Source of the DNA: Diplodia intermedia
Lineage: Eukaryota; Ascomycota; Dothideomycetes; Botryosphaeriales; Botryosphaeriaceae
Reading direction: 5' to 3'
DNA length: 64,000 bases
Assembly (NCBI GenBank): GCA_021495925.1
Contig: JAKEKT010000077.1
Location: 108,882 to 172,881, forward strand
Shown here: piece by piece, positions 1-10,716 of the stretch
Layout of the letters: every line of letters begins with the position of its first letter
How positions within the stretch are numbered: the stretch's first letter is position 1
Notes under the pieces: model-generated
The model's input: only the letters and a program-made list of their open reading frames with translations
What the model was told of the DNA's origin: nothing
Databases searched by the model: none
Program-made: the position numbers and the translations under genes

Positions 1-218
1 AACTTTTTTCGCGGCCTGGCCGTGCCTGGCATTGCCTGGACATCTGTCATGACAAAAGCAGTAGTTATTCCCTTGCACGACATCTCCCCAACCGGACCTT
101 CCAACCAATCCAATACCCTCCCGGTGCGTATCCATCAACCACACCCTGTCCCCCCGCAACCTCACACATCCTCTCCACCATATCCTCTCCCTGACCACCA
201 CCCCACCCCATCCCCCCC

Positions 219-735
219 TCACCCCCCCAAAATCCTCCTCTTCTCCAACCACCACCCCGCCCCCAACAACACAAACATGCCCGCCTCAAGCTTCACCTGC
301 AACAACGCATCCCCCCCCCTCGCCCTCCCTCCCAGGCACCTCATCAAACGCCGCCACCCCCGGATAAAAATACGCGCTGCCCTGCGTAACCCAATACAGG
401 GCCCCCAACAACACCGCCGTCCTCAACCGCGCCATCTGGCCCTCCCTCCGGACGTCCCCGATGGCCTTGCGGTCGCGTCCACCGGATTTCGCAAGGGAGG
501 AGGAGGAGAGGGAGGGGGGAGGGGAGAAGGGGACGTACGTGTACCACAGGGTGGCGAGGCCGAGCAGCAGGCCCATGGACATGGTCTGGCCGTTGTGGAA
601 CTTGGCGTGCGGCAGCCACCGCGGGTGGTAGATGTGCGTGTCGTTCCAGTCCGCGAGGTAGCAGCCGAAGCTCGTTGTGAGCCCGACGAGGGTGAGGAGC
701 GCTTGGCCGGGGGTGGGGAGGGGCGGGGGCGGCAT
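219..735 (-). CDS. DUF6640-like small integral membrane protein (apparent frameshift near C-terminus)
   Basis: Seen: an ATG at 735 opens a frame whose product has a hydrophobic N-terminal segment (residues about 8-26), then ADWNDTHIYHPRW and HAKFHNGQTMSMG, a second membrane segment, and later a segment around LGALYWVTQGSAYFYPG. Known: this block layout matches the fungal DUF6640 family of small multi-pass membrane proteins with no assigned function. Odd: the frame stops at 286 just after a run of nine G (minus strand, 311-319). Removing one G continues into a final hydrophobic helix ending at a stop at 219-221, which is what the family should have. Either the run carries a sequencing indel or there is an unusually short 43-nt intron. 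The stretch from about 425 to 539 contains a GTACGT donor-like site, so an in-frame intron may also be present. Family assignment is fairly sure; the exact model is not. Confidence 0.65.
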
Positions 736-2161
736 GGTCTTGACGGGGCTTTTTGTTCGTTGTTGTTCGTTGTTCGTTGGAAAAGAGCCAGGACTCGAGG
801 GATGTATGGCGGGGGTTGTGCTGGGGAGGGAGGGAGGGAGGGATGTCGTCGGGGCTTTCTTGTCGTCCGTTTGACGGATGGCAAGGGTTTTGACGTCGGG
901 TCCCTCTTATGCGCGCGCCTCTTGTTCCGGCACGGTCGAGAATGCGCAGTTCTCTGAGCGTTGGGACTGCTAGTGTATATGCTGCAGCCCTGGTCGGCCT
1001 TTGCCTTTTTCCTTTTCCCCTCTCTCTTCGGGGTCTCGGCCTCGGTCAAGGATGCTTTGTAACAATGGACGGAGGAGGAAAGTCTGGTTTCGAGATGTCC
1101 GGGGTTGCCCAGCGGAAAGCGAGATGTCCAAGTAAGCCGGGATGTAAGACGAGGGGTGTCACAGAGCGGGGCAATGTGCCCGCGCTAAAGTAGGCTTCTT
1201 GCGCGTTTCTGGCAGTCGAGAACCGTACGACGGAAGAAGCAGAATGACGATCCAGTGTGTGCACGAGAATGTTCACAGGTGCAGCAAGCTGTTTGACAGT
1301 CTTACGATGGGGGAAGACTATACATATATTCTGAATGCTTGTGCGCATCACTTTTCCCCCGCCCCGAACTCCGGAGCCGGGGCCGTCGTAAAACGACAAC
1401 AAAAAGAAATCTAGGAGTGAAGCGTCATGAAAGCCGCGCTTGTCATTTATTATCGACCGAAAAGCTGCAAGAATCCAATTCAGACGCACTTATATTCATC
1501 GGGTCCGAATAGGCAAGGGAGCTGCAGACACTTTAACAGGGTTTGGAATGGAAACTCCCGTGCGCATCAGTCCGTGTAGTCGGCATTCGGCCTCCTACTA
1601 TGTTCGGCCGATGCTAACGACACAAGACTGTTTTTCGGTGCAAAAGTATACAGTAACCGGATATGATGGCATCGGTGCCGAGACGCGGTCACGGAAGCAA
1701 GAATTGCCGTATGCATAAAAGTGATCGACAAAGGGTCCGAGACACCTTAATCCCAAGATCCATGCACAAAATCTTGTACGAATACGCAAAAGCGGGCGAT
1801 GAGCAGGAGAGAATTCAATCATTGGTGAACATTACTGCCATTGGGCATTCGTCATCTACAAAGCTGGTGGTATCATACAAGCCCCCGCCCCGACATCCTC
1901 TACCTCTCAGGCATCGGCAGGCAAAAGAAATTCTAGAAGTGAGGCATGATCGTCAATAATCCTTCAGGGTTTCCATTCTTCGAAGCGCGCCCGCGAAATC
2001 AACCCTGCCGTTCCGGGCCCTCCCGCCGGGCGCTCGTCCCTTTCCCAATGACCCCTGCCAAACGCCAAACTAGTGCAAAATGTGTCAAGTTATGATGGTG
2101 CTCTAGATGCTTTGTGATGGAAATCTGTTTCGAAGCTCTTCTGGCAAAGTGCTTGCGCGCT
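736..2161. other. intergenic region, no gene seen
   Basis: About 1.4 kb between two minus-strand genes. Open frames here are short, lack recognisable domains and overlap on both strands. The first 200 bases must hold the promoter of the DUF6640-like gene; AT content rises from about 1300 to 1970. An imperfect short repeat links 1401-1430 and 1922-1950. Confidence 0.5.
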
Positions 2162-3384
2162 TCACGCGCATCCGAAAACCTTCAGGAAGCCCCAAAGTCC
2201 ACCGGCGGCGAGGATGGGGATAGTAACGTTATCGTCCCAGCTGAACAGGTCGATCGCCTCGCTAACGCTAGCGACAACACCCGCCACGACACTCATGGCG
2301 CCGAGAGCCAGGTTGCCGGAAATGGTGCCCTGGGCCGTGTCCCAGCCGAGGAAATCCTTGAGCGCGGCGGGCAGGCCCAGTCGGCCCTGGAACGCGAACG
2401 CAAAGTCGCCCGAATCGATGCCCGGGTTCTGGGACTCGACGCTCGGCGCGACCCAGCCGTAGAAGGCCACGGCGGTGACGACGCCCATGACGACGGCGGC
2501 CAGGCTGCCGGCCAGGCTCTTTCCCTGCCGCACCTTGGGCGTGTACCTGCCCCACCTCCTGCCTGCGGTGCTGGCGGCCGTGTCGCACCAGCTCAGCAGC
2601 ATCACGGCCATGACGCCAATGTCCTTGGGGAAGAAGCGGAGGGCCGCCCAAGCGCCCAGCAGATACCAAATCACGCCGTTCCAGCCGTCGACTTCAGACT
2701 CGCGCATCAAGGCGCCCAAACATCGGATGTAGAAGCGGTTGAAGGATGGGAAGCGGTGCCGTATGACGTCAGTGGTGAAGATCGGGACGAAGAGCGAGAG
2801 GAGGACCGGGTGGATCTGCGACGGTTGCGCGTACGAGGCGTAGAGCCCGAGAGTGAGGAACCCGATCGAAGTGTGGAGTATCTTGCGAGGGATTTCGTGC
2901 CGGTGGATCTGGACTGTTAGCTTCCCAGCGTCACACACTCCCTGGGCAGAGCGAAACGTACAAAATTCCGCCATTCCTGGTGGATGGGGATCAAGCCGAG
3001 CGGGCTTGGGCTTCGGCTCAGACTGCGCCAGTATTCCTTGTTTGAGCTTGCAGTATACGGCGAGAGATGGCCATTTGACGCGCCGTTCGGCACAGAGAGG
3101 TCCTTCTTGTTCCTGCCCGCCGTTTGCGCCGCAGCCGCGTCGTTCAACCGCTTCCTGACGGGGCTTCTGCTGCGGAGACGCGGGCGTCGGCCGAGCTCGT
3201 CGGAGCCCGAGCTGCTGTCGTTCTCGTCGATTGCTGGGGGCGACACGATGTCGCGGTTGCTGTTCATGCGGCGGGCGGCGGAACGCGTAAAGTAGCCGCT
3301 AGCGCTGCCATTCTCCGAGGGTGTGGGCGACGGGCTGATGACACGAGGGGTCCTGGGCACCTGCGATCGCGCAGAGACGGCCAT
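2162..3384 (-). CDS. DGK1: CTP-dependent diacylglycerol kinase, Dgk1-like
   Basis: Two exons on the minus strand, 3384-2962 and 2908-2162, separated by a 53-nt intron (GTACGT donor, CTAAC branch, CAG acceptor, phase 0), give 389 residues. The N-terminal third is polar and Ser/Pro/Arg-rich. The join creates a WRNF-IHRHEIPRKILH block, followed by several membrane spans and the GRRWGRYTPKVRQGKSLAGS block. Known: this layout is that of Dgk1/Hsd1, the ER/nuclear-envelope enzyme that phosphorylates diacylglycerol with CTP to give phosphatidate, opposing Pah1 in lipid partitioning. The start at 3384 is preferred because it lies in a good CCGCCATGG context and leads into the basic PRTPR region; an upstream in-frame ATG at 3549 would add 55 residues. 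The gene diverges from the Spb4 gene. Assignment to the Dgk1 family is confident; kinase activity is inferred. Confidence 0.85.
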
Positions 3385-4036
3385 GGCGGGATACCAGCAG
3401 GCGGCGAAGGGTGGAAGCAGAGGCGGGCGGACGCAGCCGGAGAGAGACGAGCGTGCGGTGGCCCAGAGCGAGGCGAGTTGGTGGTAGAAAGTGGCAGTGT
3501 CGTACGAGCTGGGTGTTGTCACAGGGTCTCGTGCCGAGAGCAAGGGCACTAAAGGCTGCAGCGGAAGGGTCGTCGTCGCGTTGGGCGCGCGTGTTGCCGG
3601 CGCATGTTCTGCGGCGTCGGAGTCGGCGGCCAGCGTGGAGGTTTATGAGCTGAGCAAGAGGGAAGCGGCGGAAGGGGCGCAACAGACGGATACAGGTAAG
3701 ATTGCGAGCTGGAAGTCGGCGGCCCCGGGCAGCCTTGATTTTTCCTCTTTGGTGATGCAAGCCCGGCCGACTCGGATCGCACATCATCGCGCTTCCGGCT
3801 GCCCACTCATCTGCCAGTCACCGCTCGCCCGACCGCTCGCTGGTCGATGAATTTCCTGTTCAGACCCTGATGCGCCCAATCACGTGCACGTGCCGCCCGA
3901 CGCAATGCACCCTCTTATCGATAGCCGCTGACTCGCGCTCGAATTTTTGCGACGCCCGCTGCGACTCGAGCGCATCGCCGCGCGCCGCATCCACCTGGTG
4001 CTGCCAATTCTCCCTCACCTCGCCCGATACCTCGCC
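3385..4036. promoter_or_regulatory. shared divergent promoter region of DGK1-like and SPB4 genes
   Basis: About 650 bases between the chosen start of the diacylglycerol kinase gene on the minus strand and the helicase gene on the plus strand. No independent gene is seen. Both promoters must lie here; no clear TATA box was recognised. Upstream in-frame extension of the kinase frame to 3549 overlaps its left part. Confidence 0.5.
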
Positions 4037-5964
4037 ATGGCTCCCGAGAAGCCGAAGAACCCCAGAGCGTGGGACTCCCTCGCCCCGCCGCTGTCGGAAT
4101 GGGTCCTCGATGCCGTCTCCAGCATGGGCTTCGAGCGCATGACGCCTGTCCAGGCCAGCGCAATCCCGCTCTTCATGGGGTACAAGGATGTGGTCGTGGA
4201 AGCCGTGACCGGCAGTGGAAAGACGCTGTCCTTCCTTATCCCGCTTGTCGAGCGTCTCCTGCGCCTAGAGGAGCCGCTCAAGAAGCACCATGTTGGCGCC
4301 ATCGTCGTCTCGCCCACAAGGTACGTCGCGCCATATCCACCCTCGCCACGGCTTACTGACTGTGGACTTGCAGAGAGCTAGCAACTCAGATACACGCCGT
4401 GCTCACATCCCTCCTTGCCTTCCATGCTCCCTCCGCAGCCGCATTACAACCCTCGAACGGCGACGAGAAGCCCGCCTTTCCCTCTTCTACGCTCAAAGTG
4501 ATACCCCAGTTGCTTCTCGGCGGAAACACCACTCCCGCCCAAGACCTTAGTACTTTCCTCAAAACTTCTCCGAACCTGCTCATTGCGACTCCGGGCCGTC
4601 TCCTCGAACTCCTCTCCTCCCCACATGTACATTGCCCGCAATCCTCGTTTGAGGTCCTGGTCATGGACGAGGCCGACAGATTGTTAGATCTCGGCTTCAA
4701 GGATGACCTGCAGAAGATTTTACAGAGGCTTCCGAAGCAGAGGCGCACTGGTCTTTTCAGCGCCAGCGTGAGCGAGGCTGTGTCACAGCTCGTCCGTGTT
4801 GGTCTGAGAAATCCGGTCCGCATCGCAGTCAAGGTCAAGTCCGCCACGGGAGCTCTTGATAAACGTACCCCGGCATCTCTACAGATAAACTACCTCCTTA
4901 CATCTCCCTCTCACAAACTTCCGGCTGTTGCAAAGCTCCTCTCCACACTCTCGCCCACGCCTCAAAAATCCATCATCTACGTCTCCACGTGTGCCGGCGT
5001 CGACTACTTCCAACACGTGCTCCCCGAGATACTAACGTCGGCAACTGTTGTCCCCCTGCACGGAAAACACCCCCAAAACGTGCGCGACAGGAACTTCAAA
5101 CGATTCACCCAGAGCGTTTCCCCAACCGTGCTCCTCACCACCGACGTCGCCGCCCGCGGCCTCGACATTCCCCTCGTAGACCTCGTCATCCAGATCGACC
5201 CTCCTTCCGACCCCAAAACCTTCATCCACCGCTGCGGACGCGCAGGCCGTGCAGGACGCCGCGGCTTAGCCGTCACATTCCTGACGAAGGGAACCCACGA
5301 GGAGGACTACATCCCCTTCCTTGCCGTGCGGCAAACGCCCATCACGCCCTTGACACATCCGAGCGTAGAGATCACCGAGGGGGAGGCGCAGGAAGCTTCG
5401 CAAACCATTCGGGACCTGGTGCTGAAGGATCGCGCCATCCACGACAAAGCTCAGCGCGCCTTCGTCAGCTGGGTCCAGGCGTACAGCAAGCATGCCGCGG
5501 GCAGCATTTTCCGCGTCAAGGACTTCGACTGGAAGGAGCACGGCGATGCGTGGGGGCTGCTGAAGATGCCGAAGATGCCCGAGACGAAGAAGTGGGACGG
5601 CGATTGGAAGCTGGGCTTGTCGATCGATTGGGACAACTACAAGTACGCCGACAAGATACGGGAGAAGCATCGGAAGGATGAAGAGGCGAAGGCGAAGGAG
5701 TCGGCGGAGAATGGGACGGAAGAGCAGAATCCGAAGAAGCGGAAGGGCGGGAGGGACAATGCTTGGAGTGAGCAGAGGGAGATGAAGAAGCTGAGGGAGG
5801 AGAGGAGGGAGAAGAGGCACAAGAAGAAGGAGGGCGAGAGAAAGAAGAAGCTGACGGACGAGGAACGGAAGAAGGAGGATGAGCTTCAGGCTATGATTGA
5901 GAAGGTCAAGGAGCTGAATAAGAATAAGGTGGATGAAAATGAGGAGTGGGAGGGATTTGATTGA
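4037..5964 (+). CDS. SPB4: ATP-dependent rRNA helicase Spb4 (DEAD-box, 60S assembly)
   Basis: Two exons, 4037-4320 and 4374-5964, with a 53-nt intron that splits the Arg codon of PTRELATQ (GTACGT donor, TTGCAG acceptor), encode 624 residues, the usual length for Spb4/DDX55. Motifs in order: Q motif around residues 20-45, Walker A AVTGSGKT (GSGKT at 59-63), PTRELATQ (93-100), ATPGR (166-170), DEAD (193-196), SAS motif III (224-226), then TTDVAARGLDIP and HRCGRAGRAGR in the second RecA domain. The C-terminus is a long Lys/Glu-rich tail (from about 5650) typical of nucleolar helicases. Known: Spb4 acts in the nucleolus on 27S pre-rRNA in pre-60S particles. The start is the ATG in CTCGCCATGG just before the conserved core. 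Motif III reads SAS instead of the more common SAT. Assignment is confident. Confidence 0.93.
4321..4373 (+). other. spliceosomal intron in SPB4
   Basis: 53 nt, GTACGT donor and TTGCAG acceptor, with a CTGAC branch-like site about 15 nt upstream of the acceptor. It interrupts the conserved helicase motif Ia, and removing it restores PTRELATQ exactly. Confidence 0.9.
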
Positions 5965-6873
5965 GGGAGGCGAGGTCATTGGGAGCAAGAGTTGCGCAAT
6001 TAAAGAGCATAACGGAGTCATTGGAATGTTATCAAGATGAGAAGGATCCGTAATGGAAGGAAAATGATAAATTATCCAAACACGCCAAAGTCCGAAAGCA
6101 TCAACATCATCATCCGATACCTGAACGCGCCAATCTACATGGCGCCTTCCATGGAAGGCCCTCGCCTGTCTTCTGAGAAGCTTCATAGCTTTGCGTTCCT
6201 AATAATAGCTTCATTGGATCAGTCTATCGTACAAGGCTGAGCGTTACAGTGTAGGGAAGCTTTTTACGGTTAGTGACGCGGGTGCCGGGAGGGGTTGCGC
6301 GACAGATGTGTTCAGCCATACGCAAGGCTGTTCGAATTCGCGAAAAGTGGAACGAAGTCTCGCAACGACGTTACACGACTTTTTGTGGCTACGACATGAG
6401 CTCCCAAGTGTATGCAAAGCTTAGCCTTGCACTGCCCCGCACGGACTGGTCAAGGCAATATACGCCAGCTCGGGCTCCACGGCTGTGACTAGAGGGTAAT
6501 ACATGTGTCTGCTATATTAAGGCCATGGAATGATTCGTGGATGGCTCGGATACACACCAGCCGCATTTAGGCAGGCTGAGTTCAAGGTACGATTTATGGG
6601 CTCCTGTCAGGTTTCAGGCTGAAGGCGCCACCCATCTCAGTTAATACGTGCCTAGTTCTATATATAACGGCATTCGGACACCTTCCCAGCTCCTCAATCC
6701 ATTCTCGCTCTATGTTCAATTTCAACACTTCCTTTTGTTTTGGAAAGCCTTCTTTCCATCCTCCCGCTCCACTTGTAACATTTCTCAGCTAATTGGACAG
6801 GACATCACAAGCAACGGTGCTGGACCAAAAGATCAGTGTCAACATCAAGATCAAGCCCCAAGCACGAGGGTCA
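5965..6873. other. intergenic region with TATA box for the DUF3433 gene
   Basis: About 900 AT-richer bases between two plus-strand genes, with no domain-bearing open frame. A strong TATATATAA box lies at 6659-6667, about 210 bases upstream of the ATG of the next gene, and is followed by a pyrimidine-rich stretch suitable for transcription start. The 3' UTR of SPB4 must occupy the left end. Confidence 0.55.
6659..6667 (+). promoter_or_regulatory. TATA box upstream of DUF3433 gene
   Basis: TATATATAA, the only strong TATA element in the intergenic region, placed about 210 bases before the ATG at 6874. Role inferred from sequence and position. Confidence 0.45.
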
Positions 6874-9800
6874 ATGGCCTACTCTCCGATTCGATCAAAC
6901 AACGGTCCGAATGGCTCATTCCAGCCCGGAGATAGCATTGAACCCAAGGCTGAAAAGCCGAACGAAGATGCGAAGGGAGCTGAAGAACCTTTATGGATCC
7001 CTTTCTTTATACGGGCTTCTACGTTGTTCGCTTTGTCGGCCAGTCTTATGGTCGTTTGCCTTTCTCTTGGCATCCTTGCATGGTATTCTTCACGTTTCCA
7101 TGGGATATGCGCGGCGGATGAAGGGCAGTACTACGCGTGGACTTACGGTCCCACTGCAGGCAGGTCCCCGGTATTCCGCGCTTGTGTTGCTCGCCCGACT
7201 GACTTTCTGCCAGTTTTCACTCTGTTTGCAGGGCTTTGGAGTCAGGTTGACTATCGCACAAGGCTGCTCATGCCGTGGATCGCCATGGCTGAAGGCCCCC
7301 AGCCCGCCGAACGGAGCATACTGCTTGACCATATCTCTCCGAACATTATTACCGCTTGGGTGAGGTCTTGGAAGTTGCGAGACCTTCCAGTTGCTCTTGC
7401 GGTTACCGGCACCATACTTATGAAATTGTTGATTGTCTTGTCTGCAGGGTTGTTTACCATGGCGAGCGTTGAGAAAAGATCCTCACCCGTATCTACGCGT
7501 GGAGGTCTGTCCTACTCGTCAGACTATTTCAACACCTCGCAAGTCAACGGTCAAGCAATCTCACGAGTATATGGCATCGAAGCCCTGAACTTGAGTTATC
7601 CCCTATGTACGAATTCATCTACTGGGAGCGAGATCCCGCCTTTCCGGAATAGTAAGGTCCCCAATCAGCTTCATGTCAAGATTCTGACTTTGGATTCAGC
7701 GAGTACTTCGACTGTGAGAAACATTGCAAACGTTGACGTCTTCGAACCTCATCTCGACTGTGAATTTGCAACGTTGGAGACTGTCAACTATGCTTCTATG
7801 CTTTTTTACGCAGATGGGATAGCTGTAGACAATAACGGCCAGAGGATAGACGCCCTACCTTGGGTTGCTGGGAGCGAATTCGACTTCGACATATCAGTCC
7901 GGGTTTCATCTCCGTCTTGCTCAAGAGTTACTGCCAGCGGGAAAATCAATTCGCCAGTCTGGACTATTTTCTCTGAAGGCCAGCATCTCGACTGCTCTGA
8001 GAACGACCGTCGGTTTGTGATTGGAATCATCAACAGTTTCGACGAGAAAGCTGGCAATATCTCAAACTATCCAGACTTTGTGGATGACAGTCCTGGGGTA
8101 AGCTACGCGTGGTTTAGGAATGTTTCATCTTTCCTAGTATGCAAACCGGACTACTCTCTGCGGGAGCTTGAGCTGAGCTTCAATCCTTTGGCCACTTCAC
8201 CGGCTGACCGATCTACACTTCATACACTCAATCGTGTAGGCGATCGAAAATTGGAGAATCTCACGGGTTGGAACGTCTTCGAAGGGTTCAACCAGTCACT
8301 CGGTTATCTGAACATTGGCGAGGCTCTCAACATTACCTTGCCAGGGGGCGACGTCACGAGGTTTCTGGACCAGAAATTCCTTCTGGACTCATTCGAAAAG
8401 CTCTACTTGGCTGTTACGGTGCAGCTTTCCAACGCGTATCTCCTCCAGAACTCTAACAAAACTTTCGAAATAGCTGAGGTTCAAAAAATAGATCGAATCC
8501 AGCTTCGGGGTCCAGCGTTCTGGATGACGGAAACATTCATCCTGACGCTTGTTCTCATTTGTTTGAGCCTGACCAGAATTCTCCGCAAGGGATACGTTAT
8601 TTGCGACCCCGGTCCAATAGCTGGCACCCTTGGAATCTTGACGTCGAGTCCCGCATTCATGAAGCTCCTGCGCGGTCACGGACTATCTGGACCAAGAACC
8701 CTCGGACGGGCACTGAGGACTCTTTCCTTCCAAACAAAGTATGACTCCAGTGGATCCAACGGTGCGCCGTCATTTTCTATTGTGCCACTTTGCCGGACTT
8801 GCGCCACTGAAGACGCAAAGCGAACATTCCAAGCCCGAAAGTCAACCACGCCCAAGTGGTATGTTCCTTTCATTATGCAGATCCACGTCCGCGCATTTTT
8901 GGTCCTCTGGGCAATTGCTCTCGTGGCGTCACTGGAGATTGTTTACAGTGTCTCCTATAGCGGCAATGGGCTTTACACGATCACCGAGAAGCCGTACGTG
9001 GAGTACTCTTTGCGCTATGTTCCGATAACAGTCATGCTCCTTTTTGGAACGGCGATGGGGGCCCTGGATTTCGAAATCAAAACACTGGAACCATTCCACA
9101 GAATGCGAAGAGGCCCGGTCTCTGCCACGATATCAATAGACGAGCATTACCTTGGCCGTGTAGGGGTACACGCACTGTGGACGGCAGTTCGAAGGCGGCA
9201 GTGGTGTACAATCGCCACCTCAATTGGAATGGTACTGTCGCCATTCTTGACGATCCTCGCAGGCGGTCTCTACTATGCGGATGCGGCAAATGATACGACA
9301 GCGATGAGGTTGCGACAAGTCGACTACTTTGAATTCGACTCCTTCACCAACCTTGACGCTATGAATGTCCAGGGGGATGGCACGATGGCGGCCAATCTGG
9401 TCATCAACGATAACATGGATCTTCCCGACTGGACATATCAAACCTTCGCCATTCCCAAGCTGAACCACTATATTGACCCGTTGCCCACCCGGCCTGGATC
9501 GCACCTTAGAGTCGATGTACCCGCCGCTCGTCCTGTTGCCAATTGTACTTCCGTCCCAGTTGAGCTTCTCGCACTGGATGACAGCGCGTCTTTCGACTTC
9601 AAATTCCCATCCCTACCTCCCTGCGGTAACAATACCAGGAACACGACCGAGTATGCGCACCGAAAAATCCCAAAGGACACCCTGGCCCCCGTTGGCGAAG
9701 GATTTTTCGGGAAATGGATTGACCGTGATGGGATGGATTACCATTGCCCGGAATACCTCGCGCTCATCGGGCACCTTTCTCGCGTGGCAGACACAACGAC

Positions 9801-10716
9801 CGCCACCAATTTGACAGCCTTGCACTGCTCGCCGTATCTCGAGCGTCTGGATGCAACAGTCAGCCTGACGTATCCCGACCTGCACACTCTCCGGACGACC
9901 GACGGCCTGCCCACAGCAGCCCCGACGCTCGACGAAAGCAGAAAGCAACCCATGATCCCCCTCGAAATCCGCGGCCTCGGCACCAGCATCCTGGAGCCCT
10001 ACGTCGCGGCATCCGAGATGGCCGCTCTGGGCAACGTCGACGGCTTCTTCGGCACCCTCGTGCGCAATAACGCATCATCCCTCCCCGACCTCATCGCCGC
10101 CGCCGACCCGACGGCACTACAATCCGCCGTGGAGCGCCTCTACGCCCGCACCGCCACGCAAATCGTCAGCGCGAACCGCAACGCCTCCACCGCCGCCTCC
10201 ATCTACGTCGCGACCACGGCCGCCGCCGCCGACCTGGGGCGCCCGCGCAACGCTACGCTCTACCAACCCAACCGGCTGCGCGTGCGCCAGAACGCGCTCC
10301 CGACGCACGCGCTGGCCGCGCTGCTGTCCGCCACGGCGCTTTGCGTCGCCGCGACGTTCATGATGAGTGCGAAGGAGGTGCTGCCGAAGAACCCGCGCAG
10401 CATCGCCGCCGTGGCCAGTCTGCTCGCCGGCGCGGCGGTGCTGCGGAGGTGGCCCGAGTGCCGCCGCGGCGAGGGTTTTGGGTTGGGGTTTTGGCGGGTT
10501 GGTTCTGGGGCGGGAGGTGCTGGCGTTGGGGACGGGAGTGGCGAGTTTGAACGCGCTGGTGGTGGGGGCGGGACGGGGGTCTGGGGTTTTGGGGATGGGA
10601 CTGGCGGGTTTGGTGCAGGAGAGGATGACAGGGGGGAAGAAGCTGCGATGGTGGAAACTGGGAATGATGTGAAGTTTCGATTTGGCATTGATGTAGGAAC
10701 TCCGGATGAGGTGTAG
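6874..10716 (+). CDS. large DUF3433 multi-pass membrane protein
   Basis: A single uninterrupted frame encodes 1280 residues from the ATG at 6874. The frame is open further upstream but without an ATG. Seen: an N-terminal polar tail; a membrane pair around the block GILAWYSSRFHGICAADEG and PWIAMAEG; a further membrane span; a long extracellular-type region with many N-x-S/T sites; a central span; then a second copy of the same layout (a span, PITVMLLFGTAMGALDFEI, a span around residue 790-820). Another N-glycosylation-rich region and a final span complete it. Known: this duplicated architecture is that of fungal DUF3433 proteins, probably plasma-membrane or cell-wall-facing, function unknown. 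Odd: the last 80 residues are Gly-rich, but the end (FRFGIDVG) matches the usual family terminus, so the frame is probably correct. No transporter or enzyme motif is visible. Confidence 0.85.
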   Translation: MAYSPIRSNNGPNGSFQPGDSIEPKAEKPNEDAKGAEEPLWIPFFIRASTLFALSASLMVVCLSLGILAWYSSRFHGICAADEGQYYAWTYGPTAGRSPVFRACVARPTDFLPVFTLFAGLWSQVDYRTRLLMPWIAMAEGPQPAERSILLDHISPNIITAWVRSWKLRDLPVALAVTGTILMKLLIVLSAGLFTMASVEKRSSPVSTRGGLSYSSDYFNTSQVNGQAISRVYGIEALNLSYPLCTNSSTGSEIPPFRNSKVPNQLHVKILTLDSASTSTVRNIANVDVFEPHLDCEFATLETVNYASMLFYADGIAVDNNGQRIDALPWVAGSEFDFDISVRVSSPSCSRVTASGKINSPVWTIFSEGQHLDCSENDRRFVIGIINSFDEKAGNISNYPDFVDDSPGVSYAWFRNVSSFLVCKPDYSLRELELSFNPLATSPADRSTLHTLNRVGDRKLENLTGWNVFEGFNQSLGYLNIGEALNITLPGGDVTRFLDQKFLLDSFEKLYLAVTVQLSNAYLLQNSNKTFEIAEVQKIDRIQLRGPAFWMTETFILTLVLICLSLTRILRKGYVICDPGPIAGTLGILTSSPAFMKLLRGHGLSGPRTLGRALRTLSFQTKYDSSGSNGAPSFSIVPLCRTCATEDAKRTFQARKSTTPKWYVPFIMQIHVRAFLVLWAIALVASLEIVYSVSYSGNGLYTITEKPYVEYSLRYVPITVMLLFGTAMGALDFEIKTLEPFHRMRRGPVSATISIDEHYLGRVGVHALWTAVRRRQWCTIATSIGMVLSPFLTILAGGLYYADAANDTTAMRLRQVDYFEFDSFTNLDAMNVQGDGTMAANLVINDNMDLPDWTYQTFAIPKLNHYIDPLPTRPGSHLRVDVPAARPVANCTSVPVELLALDDSASFDFKFPSLPPCGNNTRNTTEYAHRKIPKDTLAPVGEGFFGKWIDRDGMDYHCPEYLALIGHLSRVADTTTATNLTALHCSPYLERLDATVSLTYPDLHTLRTTDGLPTAAPTLDESRKQPMIPLEIRGLGTSILEPYVAASEMAALGNVDGFFGTLVRNNASSLPDLIAAADPTALQSAVERLYARTATQIVSANRNASTAASIYVATTAAAADLGRPRNATLYQPNRLRVRQNALPTHALAALLSATALCVAATFMMSAKEVLPKNPRSIAAVASLLAGAAVLRRWPECRRGEGFGLGFWRVGSGAGGAGVGDGSGEFERAGGGGGTGVWGFGDGTGGFGAGEDDRGEEAAMVETGNDVKFRFGIDVGTPDEV

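Noticed and set aside
2114..2920. 268-residue plus-strand frame
   Set aside because: Exact antisense shadow of the Dgk1-like second exon.
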